The notes: generated from the sequence alone by a model not told the origin. 43,457 nt of DNA from Clostridiales bacterium (GCA_004557125.1 SFET01000027.1:1-43457), one strand, 5' to 3'; counted from the stretch's first letter, positions 9,301 to 16,284 are shown. Program-made: numbers and translations.

Positions 9301-9456
9301 CAGAGCCCGCTTCTCCTCTCCCTGGATGGAGACGTTCCCTCCGGCGAGGTGACCAGCGTCGTGGCGGACGTGGAGATCTGGAACCTGGACCGCAACATCC
9401 GCCTCGCCGCCCTGGACGACGTGGTGTTCTTTGACGCGGCGCAGGTCACGCCCTGA
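6313..9456 (+). CDS. Secreted clostripain-family (C11) cysteine peptidase
   Basis: A 1047-residue exported protease. After a basic start the signal peptide runs to about residue 40 (LACILALLLAALPAALA). The C11/gingipain-like catalytic domain follows: the catalytic histidine is H156 in LILWDHGYGPMEGFG and the cysteine C199 in WIGFDACLMNSAETA, the expected spacing for clostripain relatives, which cut after basic residues and often self-activate. Residues from about 450 to the end form several unrecognised beta-rich modules; they carry no SH3, sorting signal or membrane anchor. It follows the anti-sigma gene by 45 bases with a GGAGCG site and is probably co-transcribed with it, suggesting a protease made in response to envelope stress. 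Confidence 0.85.
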   Translation: MKQNRFASPAECRPLGGRRGRIGLACILALLLAALPAALAENAEQTSFEQMVLVYMVGSDLEDEGGMASRDISEMLGSGFDEESTCILLMAGGSNAWALDIPVAQNCIYRLEDGGLNKLIELPDTSMGDASTMESFLHYASDYADARRSGLILWDHGYGPMEGFGRDTRHADACLTLSELTQALDAAQYRPDWIGFDACLMNSAETASALAPYAGCLIASQETEPGEGWNYSFLGSLTPEMDGGAVGECVVAAYFDHYAAQYAGYEQLMPMLSMSCIDLTRIGAVEAALDALFSQLGADIGDELYSDIVRARLEARGVGTFTTTTDYDLVDLIDCIDRLADLYPEDCARARAAVEDCILVNRSNVERLGGISVYFPYNNIPLFLSRWGSTGEAIGCSEGYRSFLHEYALLWLQDRLQAWRGDAPATDDSWSLPLTDAQLASFASARYVVLEKLSDDSEALRPIFYGYDLQPGESGLTAAFDGRILYAVSGESIVPVIAQKRGEDAGFDYYHCSVTLERGSFDDGDYELRPVVLQLVCDRQSGQYRLTGLIDSRDSGLSTGKQSLRLDDWQRLRSVSEGSYPSMDAGGSILPLEDWRRDTKYYGYSMDITQGLSFELRTPVRQPDAFGDYYLLIEATGTRGECIASRLTPIEIETAPADAEAPVESLRCRYYGAPLTLVDDEAVQIRLDGLSWQDRFSMDLTIENRLENGVSVDLQAIALNGITVENLYLDFFESLSAGESVRTSIDDGSDAALVQAGVGDPVTDIDLLLCVQSAAGGQCSYRAVHIDCNVPYAGAARAILPPVSRYDGPEGVLWEDETLSVAYRAVLESTSRFTLRLHVENRSDRFLTLSTDSLAVNGCALTDYSNLCLLPGSSAQFDLALDYAALWRAGVSPVEEILLRLIACDRISGAALCTTDEIRIPLRRRGETIFLNESGLQLGFEVESASGVLANFSRFVYINARNDSRSAMQVNFTDIRINGTRIRDSLLKVPAQRQLQQSPLLLSLDGDVPSGEVTSVVADVEIWNLDRNIRLAALDDVVFFDAAQVTP

Positions 9457-9464
9457 CGCAAGCA

Positions 9465-9554
9465 AAATCCGCACATTTCCCCACAAACGGCCGCACATTT
9501 CGCACATGTTCCGCACGCAAATGTCCGAACGTTCGGAAATGTGCGGATTTTTTT
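9465..9554 (+). terminator. Large composite terminator after the protease operon
   Basis: Outer arms 9465-9480 and 9535-9550 pair perfectly over 16 bp and are followed by a T-run (9548-9554). The 54-base loop holds further copies of the CCGCACATTT motif and a 14-bp palindrome (9524-9537) overlapping the right arm, so alternative folds are possible. Confidence 0.8.
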
Positions 9555-9618
9555 GCGTTCCGACACCCGGAAAGCCACCCAAAGTTTACACAGGTACGTG
9601 GAAGCACATCCAAAAGCA

Positions 9619-9627
9619 TGCTATAAT
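9619..9627 (+). promoter_or_regulatory. Extended -10 promoter of the PurF paralogue
   Basis: TGCTATAAT with no good -35 at 17 bases; start would be near 9634, giving a leader of about 80 bases. Confidence 0.6.
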
Positions 9628-9713
9628 GATTCTGTTTTTCAATTCAGAAGCGTTGGGCGCGCCTGCGGCGCCGCCCTTCCATCACGGCGACCAGGCAAAG
9701 GAGCAACAGAGAC

Positions 9714-11120
9714 ATGGGCGGATTTTTTGGTGTGGTTTCCAAGGCGGACTGCGTATTTGACCTCTTCTTCGGCACGGACTATCACTCCCACCTGGGCACG
9801 AAGCGCGCGGGCATGGTGGTGTACGGCGAGGACGGCTTCGAGCGCGCGATTCACAACATCGAAAACTCCCCGTTCCGCACGAAGTTTGAACGCGACGTGG
9901 AGCGCATGTCGGGCAACGCCGGCATCGGCTGCATCTCCGACACCGAGCCCCAGCCGCTGATCGTGCGCTCCCACCTGGGCAACTTCGCCATCACCACCGT
10001 GGGCCGCATCAACAATGTGGACGCACTGGTGCGCGAGGCCTTCGATCAGGGCGCGATTCACTTCCTGGAGATGAGCGGCGGCAGCATCAACCCCACGGAG
10101 CTCACCGCGGCGCTGATCAACCGCAAGGGCTCCATCGCGGAGGGCATCCGCTACGCCCAGAGCGTGATCGACGGCTCCATGTCCATGCTGGTGCTCACCT
10201 CGGAGGGACTCTACGCCGCGCGCGACCGCCTGGGCCGCACGCCGGTGATCCTGGGCAAGAAGGACGGCGCGCGCTGTGCCTGCTTTGAATCCTTTTCCTA
10301 TTTGAACCTGGGCTACGAGAACGATCGCGAGCTGGGCCCCGGCGAGGTGGTGTTCCTGACGGCGGACGGCGCCGAGACGCTGCTGCCGCCCCTGCCCGAG
10401 ATGAAGATCTGCACCTTCCTGTGGGTGTACTTCGGCTATCCGTCCTCCTGCTACGAGGGCATGAACGTGGAAGAGATGCGCTGCCGCTGCGGCGACATGC
10501 TGGCCCGGCGCGACGACATCCAGGCCGACACCGTGGCGGGCGTACCGGACTCCGGCACCGCCCACGCCGTGGGCTACGCCAACCGCTCCGGCATCCCGTT
10601 CTCCCGGCCCTTCGTGAAGTACACGCCCACCTGGCCGCGCTCCTTCATGCCCTCCAACCAGAAGAAGCGCAACCTGATCGCCCACATGAAGCTGATCCCC
10701 GTGGATTCGCTGATCCGCAACAAGCGGCTGATCATGATCGACGATTCCATCGTGCGCGGCACCCAGCTGGGCGAGACCGCCGAGTTCCTCTACAACAGCG
10801 GCGCATCGGAGGTACACATCCGCACGGCCTGCCCGCCGATCCTCTACGGCTGCAAGTATCTGAACTTCTCCCGCTCCACCTCCGAGTACGACCTGATCGC
10901 CCGCCGGGTGATCGTGCGCCTGGAGGGCGGCGAGCCGTCCAAGGAGAAGCTGGCGCGCTATGCCGATCCGGACACGCCGGAGTACGCCGCCATGGTGGAG
11001 GAGATCCGCAAGGAGCTGAAGTTCACCACGCTGAAGTACCAGCGCCTGGACGACATGATGGCCGCCACCGGCGTCTCTCCCTGCAGGCTGTGCACCTACT
11101 GCTGGACCGGCAAGGAATAA
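9714..11120 (+). CDS. Amidophosphoribosyltransferase paralogue lacking the N-terminal cysteine
   Basis: A 468-residue relative of PurF, which makes phosphoribosylamine from PRPP and glutamine. Fold parts are all present: an N-terminal glutamine amidotransferase-like (Ntn) domain with the conserved HSHLGTKRAGM, NIENSPFRTKFERD and RSHLGNFAITTVGRINN stretches, and a C-terminal phosphoribosyltransferase domain with the PRPP loop LIMIDDSIVRGTQLGE near residues 340-355. But the protein starts MGGFFGV; true PurF starts, after processing, with the catalytic cysteine (MCG). Glutaminase activity in the normal way is therefore not expected. Such MGGFF forms are frequent in Clostridia and are usually named PurF. 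It stands alone with its own promoter and terminators, outside any pur cluster. Confidence 0.82.
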   Translation: MGGFFGVVSKADCVFDLFFGTDYHSHLGTKRAGMVVYGEDGFERAIHNIENSPFRTKFERDVERMSGNAGIGCISDTEPQPLIVRSHLGNFAITTVGRINNVDALVREAFDQGAIHFLEMSGGSINPTELTAALINRKGSIAEGIRYAQSVIDGSMSMLVLTSEGLYAARDRLGRTPVILGKKDGARCACFESFSYLNLGYENDRELGPGEVVFLTADGAETLLPPLPEMKICTFLWVYFGYPSSCYEGMNVEEMRCRCGDMLARRDDIQADTVAGVPDSGTAHAVGYANRSGIPFSRPFVKYTPTWPRSFMPSNQKKRNLIAHMKLIPVDSLIRNKRLIMIDDSIVRGTQLGETAEFLYNSGASEVHIRTACPPILYGCKYLNFSRSTSEYDLIARRVIVRLEGGEPSKEKLARYADPDTPEYAAMVEEIRKELKFTTLKYQRLDDMMAATGVSPCRLCTYCWTGKE

Positions 11121-11133
11121 GCCTATTCAACGC

Positions 11134-11166
11134 AAAACCCCAACCGGTGCGAATCGGTTGGGGTTT
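11134..11166 (+). terminator. First of two tandem hairpins after the PurF paralogue
   Basis: Arms 11135-11146 (AAACCCCAACCG) and 11155-11166 pair over 12 bp with an 8-nt loop; only three U follow, so termination may be incomplete. Confidence 0.65.
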
Positions 11167-11182
11167 GCACACGCAGGAAACA

Positions 11183-11220
11183 AAAATACCAACCGACTTT
11201 TCTTGTTCGGTTGGTATTTT
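11183..11220. terminator. Second tandem hairpin, bidirectional
   Basis: Arms 11183-11196 (AAAATACCAACCGA) and 11207-11220 pair over 14 bp with a 10-nt loop, with A-rich and T-rich edges suited to termination from both sides, serving the plus-strand PurF paralogue and the minus-strand gene ending at 11253. Confidence 0.75.
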
Positions 11221-11252
11221 GTGTTTGTGGGCGTGATCGGTCGTCCGGGGCG

Positions 11253-11795
11253 TCAGGCCAGATAATAGTTCATCAGGCGATCCTCGATCTTGTCCAGATG
11301 TCCGGCCTCGATGGGCGCAAGATCCCAGATGATGTTCGCGTCTCCGCGACGGCGCTTGGTCTTGAGCAGGGGATTGCGCTTGTAGTCCGTCTCCAGATAG
11401 GACGTACGGCCCGCCACCACATACAGGTCCGCGACGCTGCCGTCCGACAGATGAATGTGCAGAATGAAACCCTTCGCGCCCTTCTTGCCGAAGCCGAAGG
11501 CGCCATTGAGGCCGGAGCCCTTCTCGTAGATCTCCTCCTTCTCCCACTGCAGCGCATCGTGATATTCGATCACGAAATCGCCCTCCTGGCCGAAGATCGG
11601 AGATACCACCACGGCGGCCTTGCCGTTGTGCCGGGCGAGGGCCACAAACTGACCGCCCTCAGTGGAGCAGAACAGCATCTTTTCCGGCTGAAAGCCCTCC
11701 TTCGCGAGCTTCTCGGCGAAGCACACGCGCCTGTCCTCCAGCTTCTTCAGGTTTTCCTTGCGCTCTTTTTCAACGCTTGAATCAAACAAAGGCAT
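11253..11795 (-). CDS. Uncharacterised soluble protein
   Basis: A 180-residue protein I do not recognise. The start is supported by AGGAGGG 8 bases upstream and a good promoter. It has no signal peptide or membrane segment. The N-terminus is a charged helix (SSVEKERKENLKKLEDRRVCF), the middle is beta-rich (GGQFVALARHNGKAAVVVSP) with a glycine-rich turn (GLNGAFGFGKKGAKGF), and the C-terminus ends LDKIEDRLMNYYLA. The composition matches its neighbours, so it is probably native. Neighbouring genes give no hint of function. Confidence 0.7.
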   Translation of the reverse strand: MPLFDSSVEKERKENLKKLEDRRVCFAEKLAKEGFQPEKMLFCSTEGGQFVALARHNGKAAVVVSPIFGQEGDFVIEYHDALQWEKEEIYEKGSGLNGAFGFGKKGAKGFILHIHLSDGSVADLYVVAGRTSYLETDYKRNPLLKTKRRRGDANIIWDLAPIEAGHLDKIEDRLMNYYLA

Positions 11796-11827
11796 ACTTC
11801 GCCCTCCTGTTGGCTATGATTTTAACC

Positions 11828-11856
11828 ATTATATCAAAATGCGCCAACAAATGCAA
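11828..11856 (-). promoter_or_regulatory. Promoter of the uncharacterised gene
   Basis: Minus strand TTGCAT (11851-11856), 17 bases, TATAAT (11828-11833). Confidence 0.8.
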
Positions 11857-11947
11857 CGGGAATTTTCCACGCCGCGCTGCGAAAACCCTGGAAGTTTCGG
11901 GGAAAATCGGATCAAAAACTGACTTTTTTTCGTCTAATCTCCAATGG

Positions 11948-11976
11948 TTGAGTTTCGATCGATCCTATGGTATAAT
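11948..11976 (+). promoter_or_regulatory. Promoter of the four-SH3 protein gene
   Basis: TTGAGT (11948-11953), 17 bases, TATAAT (11971-11976); start near 11983, about 20 bases before the ATG. Confidence 0.8.
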
Positions 11977-12003
11977 CAACGGGTAAACAAAGGAGGAATA
12001 CAT

Positions 12004-14337
12004 ATGCGCAAAGCAATTCTGTGGGTTCTGATCGCCCTCATGGCGCTTCAGGGCCTTGCACTTGCCGAACCCACATCCGCTGACGCTGCAACCGTGGAAT
12101 CCACGGCGGCACCGGCGGCAGCTTCCACCGCGATCGTCGCCTCGGACGCGACCAACGGCATGGACGCCGCACGCACCACCTCGGAAATCTACCTGATTCT
12201 CCCCTCCGGCGAGGGCGAGATGCTGGTGCGCCTTCCCCTTGACGGCGGTCAGCCGGTCTGCATGGATCGCGCCGACAGCATCGACGGTTTGATGAACTAC
12301 GGCGCCGGCGTGGTCTACCTCAAGACCACCGACGGTTCCTCCGCCATCATGACCTGCACGGGCACGCGCCAGTCCACGCTGTATTCCTTCGGCATGGCCG
12401 CTGCGGAGCACCTCTCCAGCTTCGGCGGCAAGCTGCTGGTGCTGATGAACGGCCTGCTGCACTCCGTTGAGCCCGACACCGGCGTGTGCCTGAAGCTCTC
12501 CGGCGCGCAGATGCTGGACTACGTGGTGGGCGACGGCTACGCCTACTATCTGGCCGGCGGCGATCAGATGGAATACACCGCCCAGCTGGGCAACGATGAA
12601 ACCGCCACCGTCCAGGCCGGCTGCATCTACCGCCTGAACCTGAACAACGGCGAGACCGACCTGCTGCTCAAGAGCGGCGGCGAGGATCTGAAGCTGCTGG
12701 AGCATCAGGTCTACTTCCACAACCTGGCCGACGCCTATGCCGTGCGCACCGGCGACGCTGCGCTGCTGCGCGGCCGCGTGTACAGCCTGGACACCCAGCT
12801 CAAGACCCTCGAGAGCGCGTGCACCGAGCCGGACAGCGGCTTCTGGCCCACCCGTTCGGGCCTCGTGGCATGGTACAACGGCGCGCTGAATCTGAGCAGC
12901 GCCGCCGGCGAGATCAAGCTCTGCGAGCCCGAAAACGGCTCCACCGTCACCTTCGACGGCGAGGCATTCTACGTCTGGGAGCCCACCAGGCAGCTCCTGA
13001 CCGAGGTGCGCCCCGACGGCACCGTCTCTGAGATCTACACCGGCGATCTGACCCAGGCGACCAGCCTGGCGCTGCTGCCGGAATCCACGCCCGCGCCCAG
13101 CGCCTCCGCGACGCCCGAATCCGATGTGGCGCCGCAGGACAACAGCGAGTGGTTCACCAACTTCATGAACAACGTGGACGCCGCCAACAACAGCGGCAGC
13201 TCCTCCGGCTCCACCGGCTCCACGGCGCCCAAGGCCACGCCCATCGGTGCCACGCCCACGCCCGTACCCACCGCCACGGCAGTTCCCGTGACGACCTCCG
13301 GCACCGGCAGCAGCTCCTCCGGTTCCACCGGCAGCTCCTCCAGCTCCAGCACCACCTACTCCACTTACAGCGTGAGCATCAGCTCCCTGAAGATCACCGG
13401 CGCAGTCAACCTGCGCTCCAAGCCGCTCACCAGCAGCACGATCTACACCTCCATTCCGGCGGGCAAGAGCGTCAGCTGCACCGGCAAGGCAGCCAAGACC
13501 AGCGGTGGCTCCGTGTGGTATCAGGTGAAGTACAACGGCACCACCGGCTGGATCTACTCCGGCTACGCGGTGAAGTACAGCAGCTCCTCCTCCGATTCCT
13601 CCAGCACCGCCGGCAGCAGTTACAGCATCGACGGTAAGTATGTGCAGGCATCGGGCGACGTGAACATCCGCTCCAACGCCGGCACCGCCTACAAGAAGCT
13701 CGGCACCATGCCCAGCGGCGCCAGCGGCACCTGCCTGGGCCTGGCCGCAAAGGATTCCCGCGGCGTCGTCTGGTACAAGGTCAAGTACAACGGCGTCACC
13801 GGCTGGGTCTCCTCCCGCCTGACCAAGGTCACCGGCAGCTCCTCCTCGGGGTCCGGCTCCACCGCCGACGGCAGCTACAGCGTCAGCGGCAAGTATGTGA
13901 AGGTGGTCGGCGGCAGTGTGAACATCCGCTCCAATGCCGGCACCGCCTACAAGTCCCTCGGCACCATGCCCAGCGGCGCCTACGGCACCTGCCTGGGCCT
14001 GGCCGCAAAGGATTCCCGCGGTGTCGTCTGGTACAAGGTCAAGTACAACGGCATCACCGGCTGGGTCTCCTCCCGCTACTCCAAGCTGACCGACAGCAAG
14101 GGCTCCGGCTCCTCCGGCGGCAGTTCCTCCGGCGACTCCGTCAAGATCGTCGGCGGCGACGTCACCATTCGCTCCAAGGCGGACAAGACCAGCTCCAAGC
14201 TGGGCTACATCCCCGAGGGCAAGACGGCCTCCTACCTGGGCAAGACCTCCACGGACTCCCGCGGCGTGCAGTGGTACTACATCAGCTACGGCGGCGTCAA
14301 GGGTTGGGTGTCCTCCATGTATGCCCGCCTCGTCTGA
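12004..14337 (+). CDS. Secreted protein with N-terminal propeller-like region and four SH3b domains
   Basis: A 777-residue exported protein. The ATG at 12004 follows AAAGGAGG by 8 bases; the signal peptide is residues 1-20 (MRKAILWVLIALMALQGLAL, then AE). Residues about 40-375 contain repeated short beta motifs (for example DGGQPVCMDRADSIDG, NNGETDLLLKSGGEDLKLL) that resemble a DUF5050-type propeller. A Ser/Thr/Pro/Gly-rich linker follows (TPIGATPTPVPTATAVPVTT). Four SH3b domains start near residues 459, 545, 630 and 712, each with a VNLRSKP/VNIRSNAG start and a GWVSSR-like end. Such proteins usually sit in the cell wall through SH3b-peptidoglycan contacts. It has its own promoter and terminator. 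The ligand of the propeller region is unknown. Confidence 0.82.
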   Translation: MRKAILWVLIALMALQGLALAEPTSADAATVESTAAPAAASTAIVASDATNGMDAARTTSEIYLILPSGEGEMLVRLPLDGGQPVCMDRADSIDGLMNYGAGVVYLKTTDGSSAIMTCTGTRQSTLYSFGMAAAEHLSSFGGKLLVLMNGLLHSVEPDTGVCLKLSGAQMLDYVVGDGYAYYLAGGDQMEYTAQLGNDETATVQAGCIYRLNLNNGETDLLLKSGGEDLKLLEHQVYFHNLADAYAVRTGDAALLRGRVYSLDTQLKTLESACTEPDSGFWPTRSGLVAWYNGALNLSSAAGEIKLCEPENGSTVTFDGEAFYVWEPTRQLLTEVRPDGTVSEIYTGDLTQATSLALLPESTPAPSASATPESDVAPQDNSEWFTNFMNNVDAANNSGSSSGSTGSTAPKATPIGATPTPVPTATAVPVTTSGTGSSSSGSTGSSSSSSTTYSTYSVSISSLKITGAVNLRSKPLTSSTIYTSIPAGKSVSCTGKAAKTSGGSVWYQVKYNGTTGWIYSGYAVKYSSSSSDSSSTAGSSYSIDGKYVQASGDVNIRSNAGTAYKKLGTMPSGASGTCLGLAAKDSRGVVWYKVKYNGVTGWVSSRLTKVTGSSSSGSGSTADGSYSVSGKYVKVVGGSVNIRSNAGTAYKSLGTMPSGAYGTCLGLAAKDSRGVVWYKVKYNGITGWVSSRYSKLTDSKGSGSSGGSSSGDSVKIVGGDVTIRSKADKTSSKLGYIPEGKTASYLGKTSTDSRGVQWYYISYGGVKGWVSSMYARLV
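13660..14076 (+). repeat. 258-bp period duplication of SH3b domains 2 and 3
   Basis: Bases 13660-13818 and 13918-14076 are nearly identical at DNA level, including synonymous positions, with a period of exactly 258 bases (86 codons). This marks a recent in-frame duplication or gene conversion. Confidence 0.85.
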
Positions 14338-14348
14338 GGTCGGACTTC

Positions 14349-14378
14349 AAAGGCCCCGCACAAATGTGCGGGACCTTT
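14349..14378 (+). terminator. Terminator of the four-SH3 gene
   Basis: AAGGCCCCGCAC pairs with GTGCGGGACCTT across AAAT, followed by TTTTC. Confidence 0.85.
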
Positions 14379-14464
14379 TCGTACCTGGAGGCCTGACTGC
14401 TGAGAACTGTGCCACGCTTCCACAGCGATCCTGCAGCCCCCTGCAATGCAAAAACATCGGTGCA

Positions 14465-14497
14465 AAAGAAAAAGGACTTGCATTTCTGCAAGTCCTT
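14465..14497 (-). terminator. Terminator of tRNA-Thr
   Basis: On the minus strand AAGGACTTGCA and its complement (arms 14487-14497 and 14472-14482) with a 4-nt loop, followed by TTTCTTTT, directly after the CCA end of the tRNA. Confidence 0.9.
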
Positions 14498-14498
14498 A

Positions 14499-14574
<76 letters not shown>

Positions 14575-14666
14575 GCATCGCCCTATCGTTTGACGCGAGA
14601 TTGATTATACTACATCCCGCGTCAAAATGCAAGGGGTTTTTCGAATTTTCACAAAATTTATTTTCC

Positions 14667-15167
14667 TCAGGCCTTCCAGGTTTCCGCAGGCAGCCGGCGC
14701 AGCACCTTCAGAAGCGGCAGGCCCAGCACGTAGCACACCACTACCTCGCCCAGGGCCACGGTTGCCATGGAGGAGTACAGCAGCGCCCATTGGATCGCCT
14801 CGCCCGGCGCGCGCACGTAGGCCAGGTACACGATGGGGCCGACGATCAGGCCGTTGAACACCGTGGGCATCGCGGCGGCCAGCAGCGGCCGGTTGCGCAG
14901 GCGTCGCACCGCCATGGCGGCCAGCAGCGTGGCTAGGGAGCCGAGCAGCACGTCGTACCACACGCCGCCGCCCAGCAGGTTGCCCAGCAGGCAGCCGATA
15001 AACAGGCCCGGCACGGCGTCCACGGTGAGCACGGGCAGCAGCATCAGCGCCTCGGCGATGCGGAACTGCACGGCGCCGAAGCTGATGGCCTGCAGCGCGA
15101 AGGTCAGCAGCAGATACAGCGCCGCGATGATGGCGGCGCGGGTCAGGGATCGGGTGTTGAGCTTCAT
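14667..15167 (-). CDS. queT: QueT-family membrane transporter (queuosine precursor ECF S component)
   Basis: A 166-residue integral membrane protein of the QueT family, the substrate-binding S component that brings queuosine precursors such as preQ1 into the cell with a shared ECF energy module. It starts MKLNTRSLTRAAIIAALYLL and keeps the family stretch FGAVQFRIAEALMLLPVLT near residues 30-48, then GLFIGCLLGNLLGGGVWYD. The ATG at 15167 has GAAAGGAAG upstream; a longer frame reaches 15440 but would run through the attenuator leader, so it is rejected. No queuosine synthesis gene is in the window. Regulation appears to be by the leader at 15168-15365. Confidence 0.88.
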   Translation of the reverse strand: MKLNTRSLTRAAIIAALYLLLTFALQAISFGAVQFRIAEALMLLPVLTVDAVPGLFIGCLLGNLLGGGVWYDVLLGSLATLLAAMAVRRLRNRPLLAAAMPTVFNGLIVGPIVYLAYVRAPGEAIQWALLYSSMATVALGEVVVCYVLGLPLLKVLRRLPAETWKA

Positions 15168-15365
15168 GGAGCGTTTCTTCCTTTCACGAGGCAGCGCTGC
15201 TCCGTCGGACGCCCAGGTCTTTCCCGCAAGAAAAACGGCATGGAATTCTCCATGCCCACACCTGCGCCGCGCACGCGCGGACGCACACCTGGTTTTGTTT
15301 TTTCGGGAATCCGGCGGGATTCCGTCAGACAGGAGGGCTGCGAACTGTCTCTGTTTGGTTTTACA
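15168..15365 (-). promoter_or_regulatory. Structured leader of queT, candidate riboswitch with terminator
   Basis: About 200 nt between the start site and queT. Reading the minus strand: a stem AGACAG/CTGTCT (15345-15350 with 15327-15332) closing a 12-nt loop TTCGCAGCCCTC; a small hairpin at 15306-15323; an A-rich run CGAAAAAACAAAACC (15290-15304); a GC-rich hairpin; then an intrinsic terminator (arms 15249-15256 and 15237-15244, followed by GTTTTTCTT at 15236-15228). CCAGGT before and ACCTGG after the terminator could pair as an alternative stem. queT genes are often under preQ1 riboswitches; the first loop plus A-rich tail resembles a preQ1-I element with an inserted hairpin, but not closely enough to assign the class. 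Confidence 0.6.
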
Positions 15366-15371
15366 GGATCC

Positions 15372-15400
15372 ATTATAGCGCCGCACATGCCGTTTGGCAA
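15372..15400 (-). promoter_or_regulatory. Promoter of queT
   Basis: Minus strand TTGCCA (15395-15400), 17 bases, TATAAT (15372-15377). Confidence 0.85.
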
Positions 15401-15447
15401 GTTGAGTTTGTGAAATCTGTCCTGTGCGTGCAAACTTCACAGGGACC

Positions 15448-15456
15448 TGCTATAAT
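15448..15456 (+). promoter_or_regulatory. Extended -10 promoter of the amidohydrolase gene
   Basis: TGCTATAAT, divergent from the queT promoter; the -35 is poor (TGCAAA at 16 bases). Confidence 0.6.
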
Positions 15457-15495
15457 GTACGGGTAATCCTGCATGGCGAGGAAGGTTCTGATCCG

Positions 15496-16284
15496 ATGAA
15501 GATATTCGATGTTCACGTACACATCTATCCGGACAAAATTGCGCTGAAGGCATCCAGGAGCGTGGGCGAATTCTACGACGGCATGGACATGCACGGCGAC
15601 GGCACCCTGGCGGACTGTCTGCATCGGCAGGATGCGGCGGGCTTTACCCGCTTCGCCGCCCACTCCGTGGCGATGACGCCCCACAATGTCGGCAGCATCA
15701 ACCGCTTCATACTGGAGGCCCGGGCCCGGCATCCCGATCGCATTGTGCCCTTCGCGGCGATTCATCCGGAGATGGAGGACATGGAGGCGACGGTTCGGGA
15801 GATCGTGGCGCAGGGCTTCAAGGGCATCAAGATCCATCCGGACATGCAGCGGTTCCAGGTGGACGATCCCGCCGCGGCGCCCATGATGGAGGCCATCGAG
15901 GGCCGGCTTCCGCTGCTGATCCACTGCGGCGACGCCCGCTACGATTTCGACGGCCCGCAGCGCATTCTGAACCTGCGCCGGCAACATCCGCGGCTTGAGA
16001 TCATCTGCGCCCACTTCGGCGGCTGGAGCGAGTGGAACAGCGCCATGGAGCTGCTGCCGGGCAACGGCCTGGTGATCGACACCTCCAGCTCGCTGTACAA
16101 GTGGCCGGCGGAGCGCGCCGTGGAGGCGATTCACCGCTTCGGCGTGGAGAACGTGCTCTTTGGAACGGACTATCCCATGTGGGATCCGAAGGAGGAGCTG
16201 CAGCGCTTCCTGAAGCTCAGGCTCACCGACGCCCAGCGCGAGGACATCCTCTGGAACAACGCCCAGCGCATTCTGAAACTGTGA
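15496..16284 (+). CDS. Amidohydrolase family protein (PF04909 type)
   Basis: A 262-residue metal-dependent hydrolase or decarboxylase of the ACMSD-like amidohydrolase group, cytoplasmic. Metal-site elements appear in order: FDVHVHIYPDKIA at residues 3-15, GFKGIKIHPDMQRF near 115, PLLIHCGDARYDF near 140, IICAHFGGWSEW near 172, and NVLFGTDYPMWDP near 220 with the catalytic aspartate. The ATG at 15496 is chosen over a GTG at 15424 because the latter lies inside the -35/-10 region and GAGGAAGG precedes 15496 by 10 bases. The substrate is not predictable; no pathway genes adjoin it. Confidence 0.85.
   Translation: MKIFDVHVHIYPDKIALKASRSVGEFYDGMDMHGDGTLADCLHRQDAAGFTRFAAHSVAMTPHNVGSINRFILEARARHPDRIVPFAAIHPEMEDMEATVREIVAQGFKGIKIHPDMQRFQVDDPAAAPMMEAIEGRLPLLIHCGDARYDFDGPQRILNLRRQHPRLEIICAHFGGWSEWNSAMELLPGNGLVIDTSSSLYKWPAERAVEAIHRFGVENVLFGTDYPMWDPKEELQRFLKLRLTDAQREDILWNNAQRILKL

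Noticed and set aside
9524..9537. Palindrome GAACGTTC as a LexA/DinR box
   Set aside because: The Gram-positive SOS box needs four bases between GAAC and GTTC; here there are none, and the site is in a terminator.
5602..9582. A 1326-codon open frame on the minus strand
   Set aside because: It lies antisense to the anti-sigma and protease genes, is Gly/Ala/His/Gln-rich low-complexity, and has no ribosome binding site; a by-product of GC-rich third codon positions.
14667..15440. queT starting at the upstream end of the frame
   Set aside because: That would translate through the promoter and attenuator hairpins; the ATG at 15167 has the ribosome binding site and the family's usual N-terminus.
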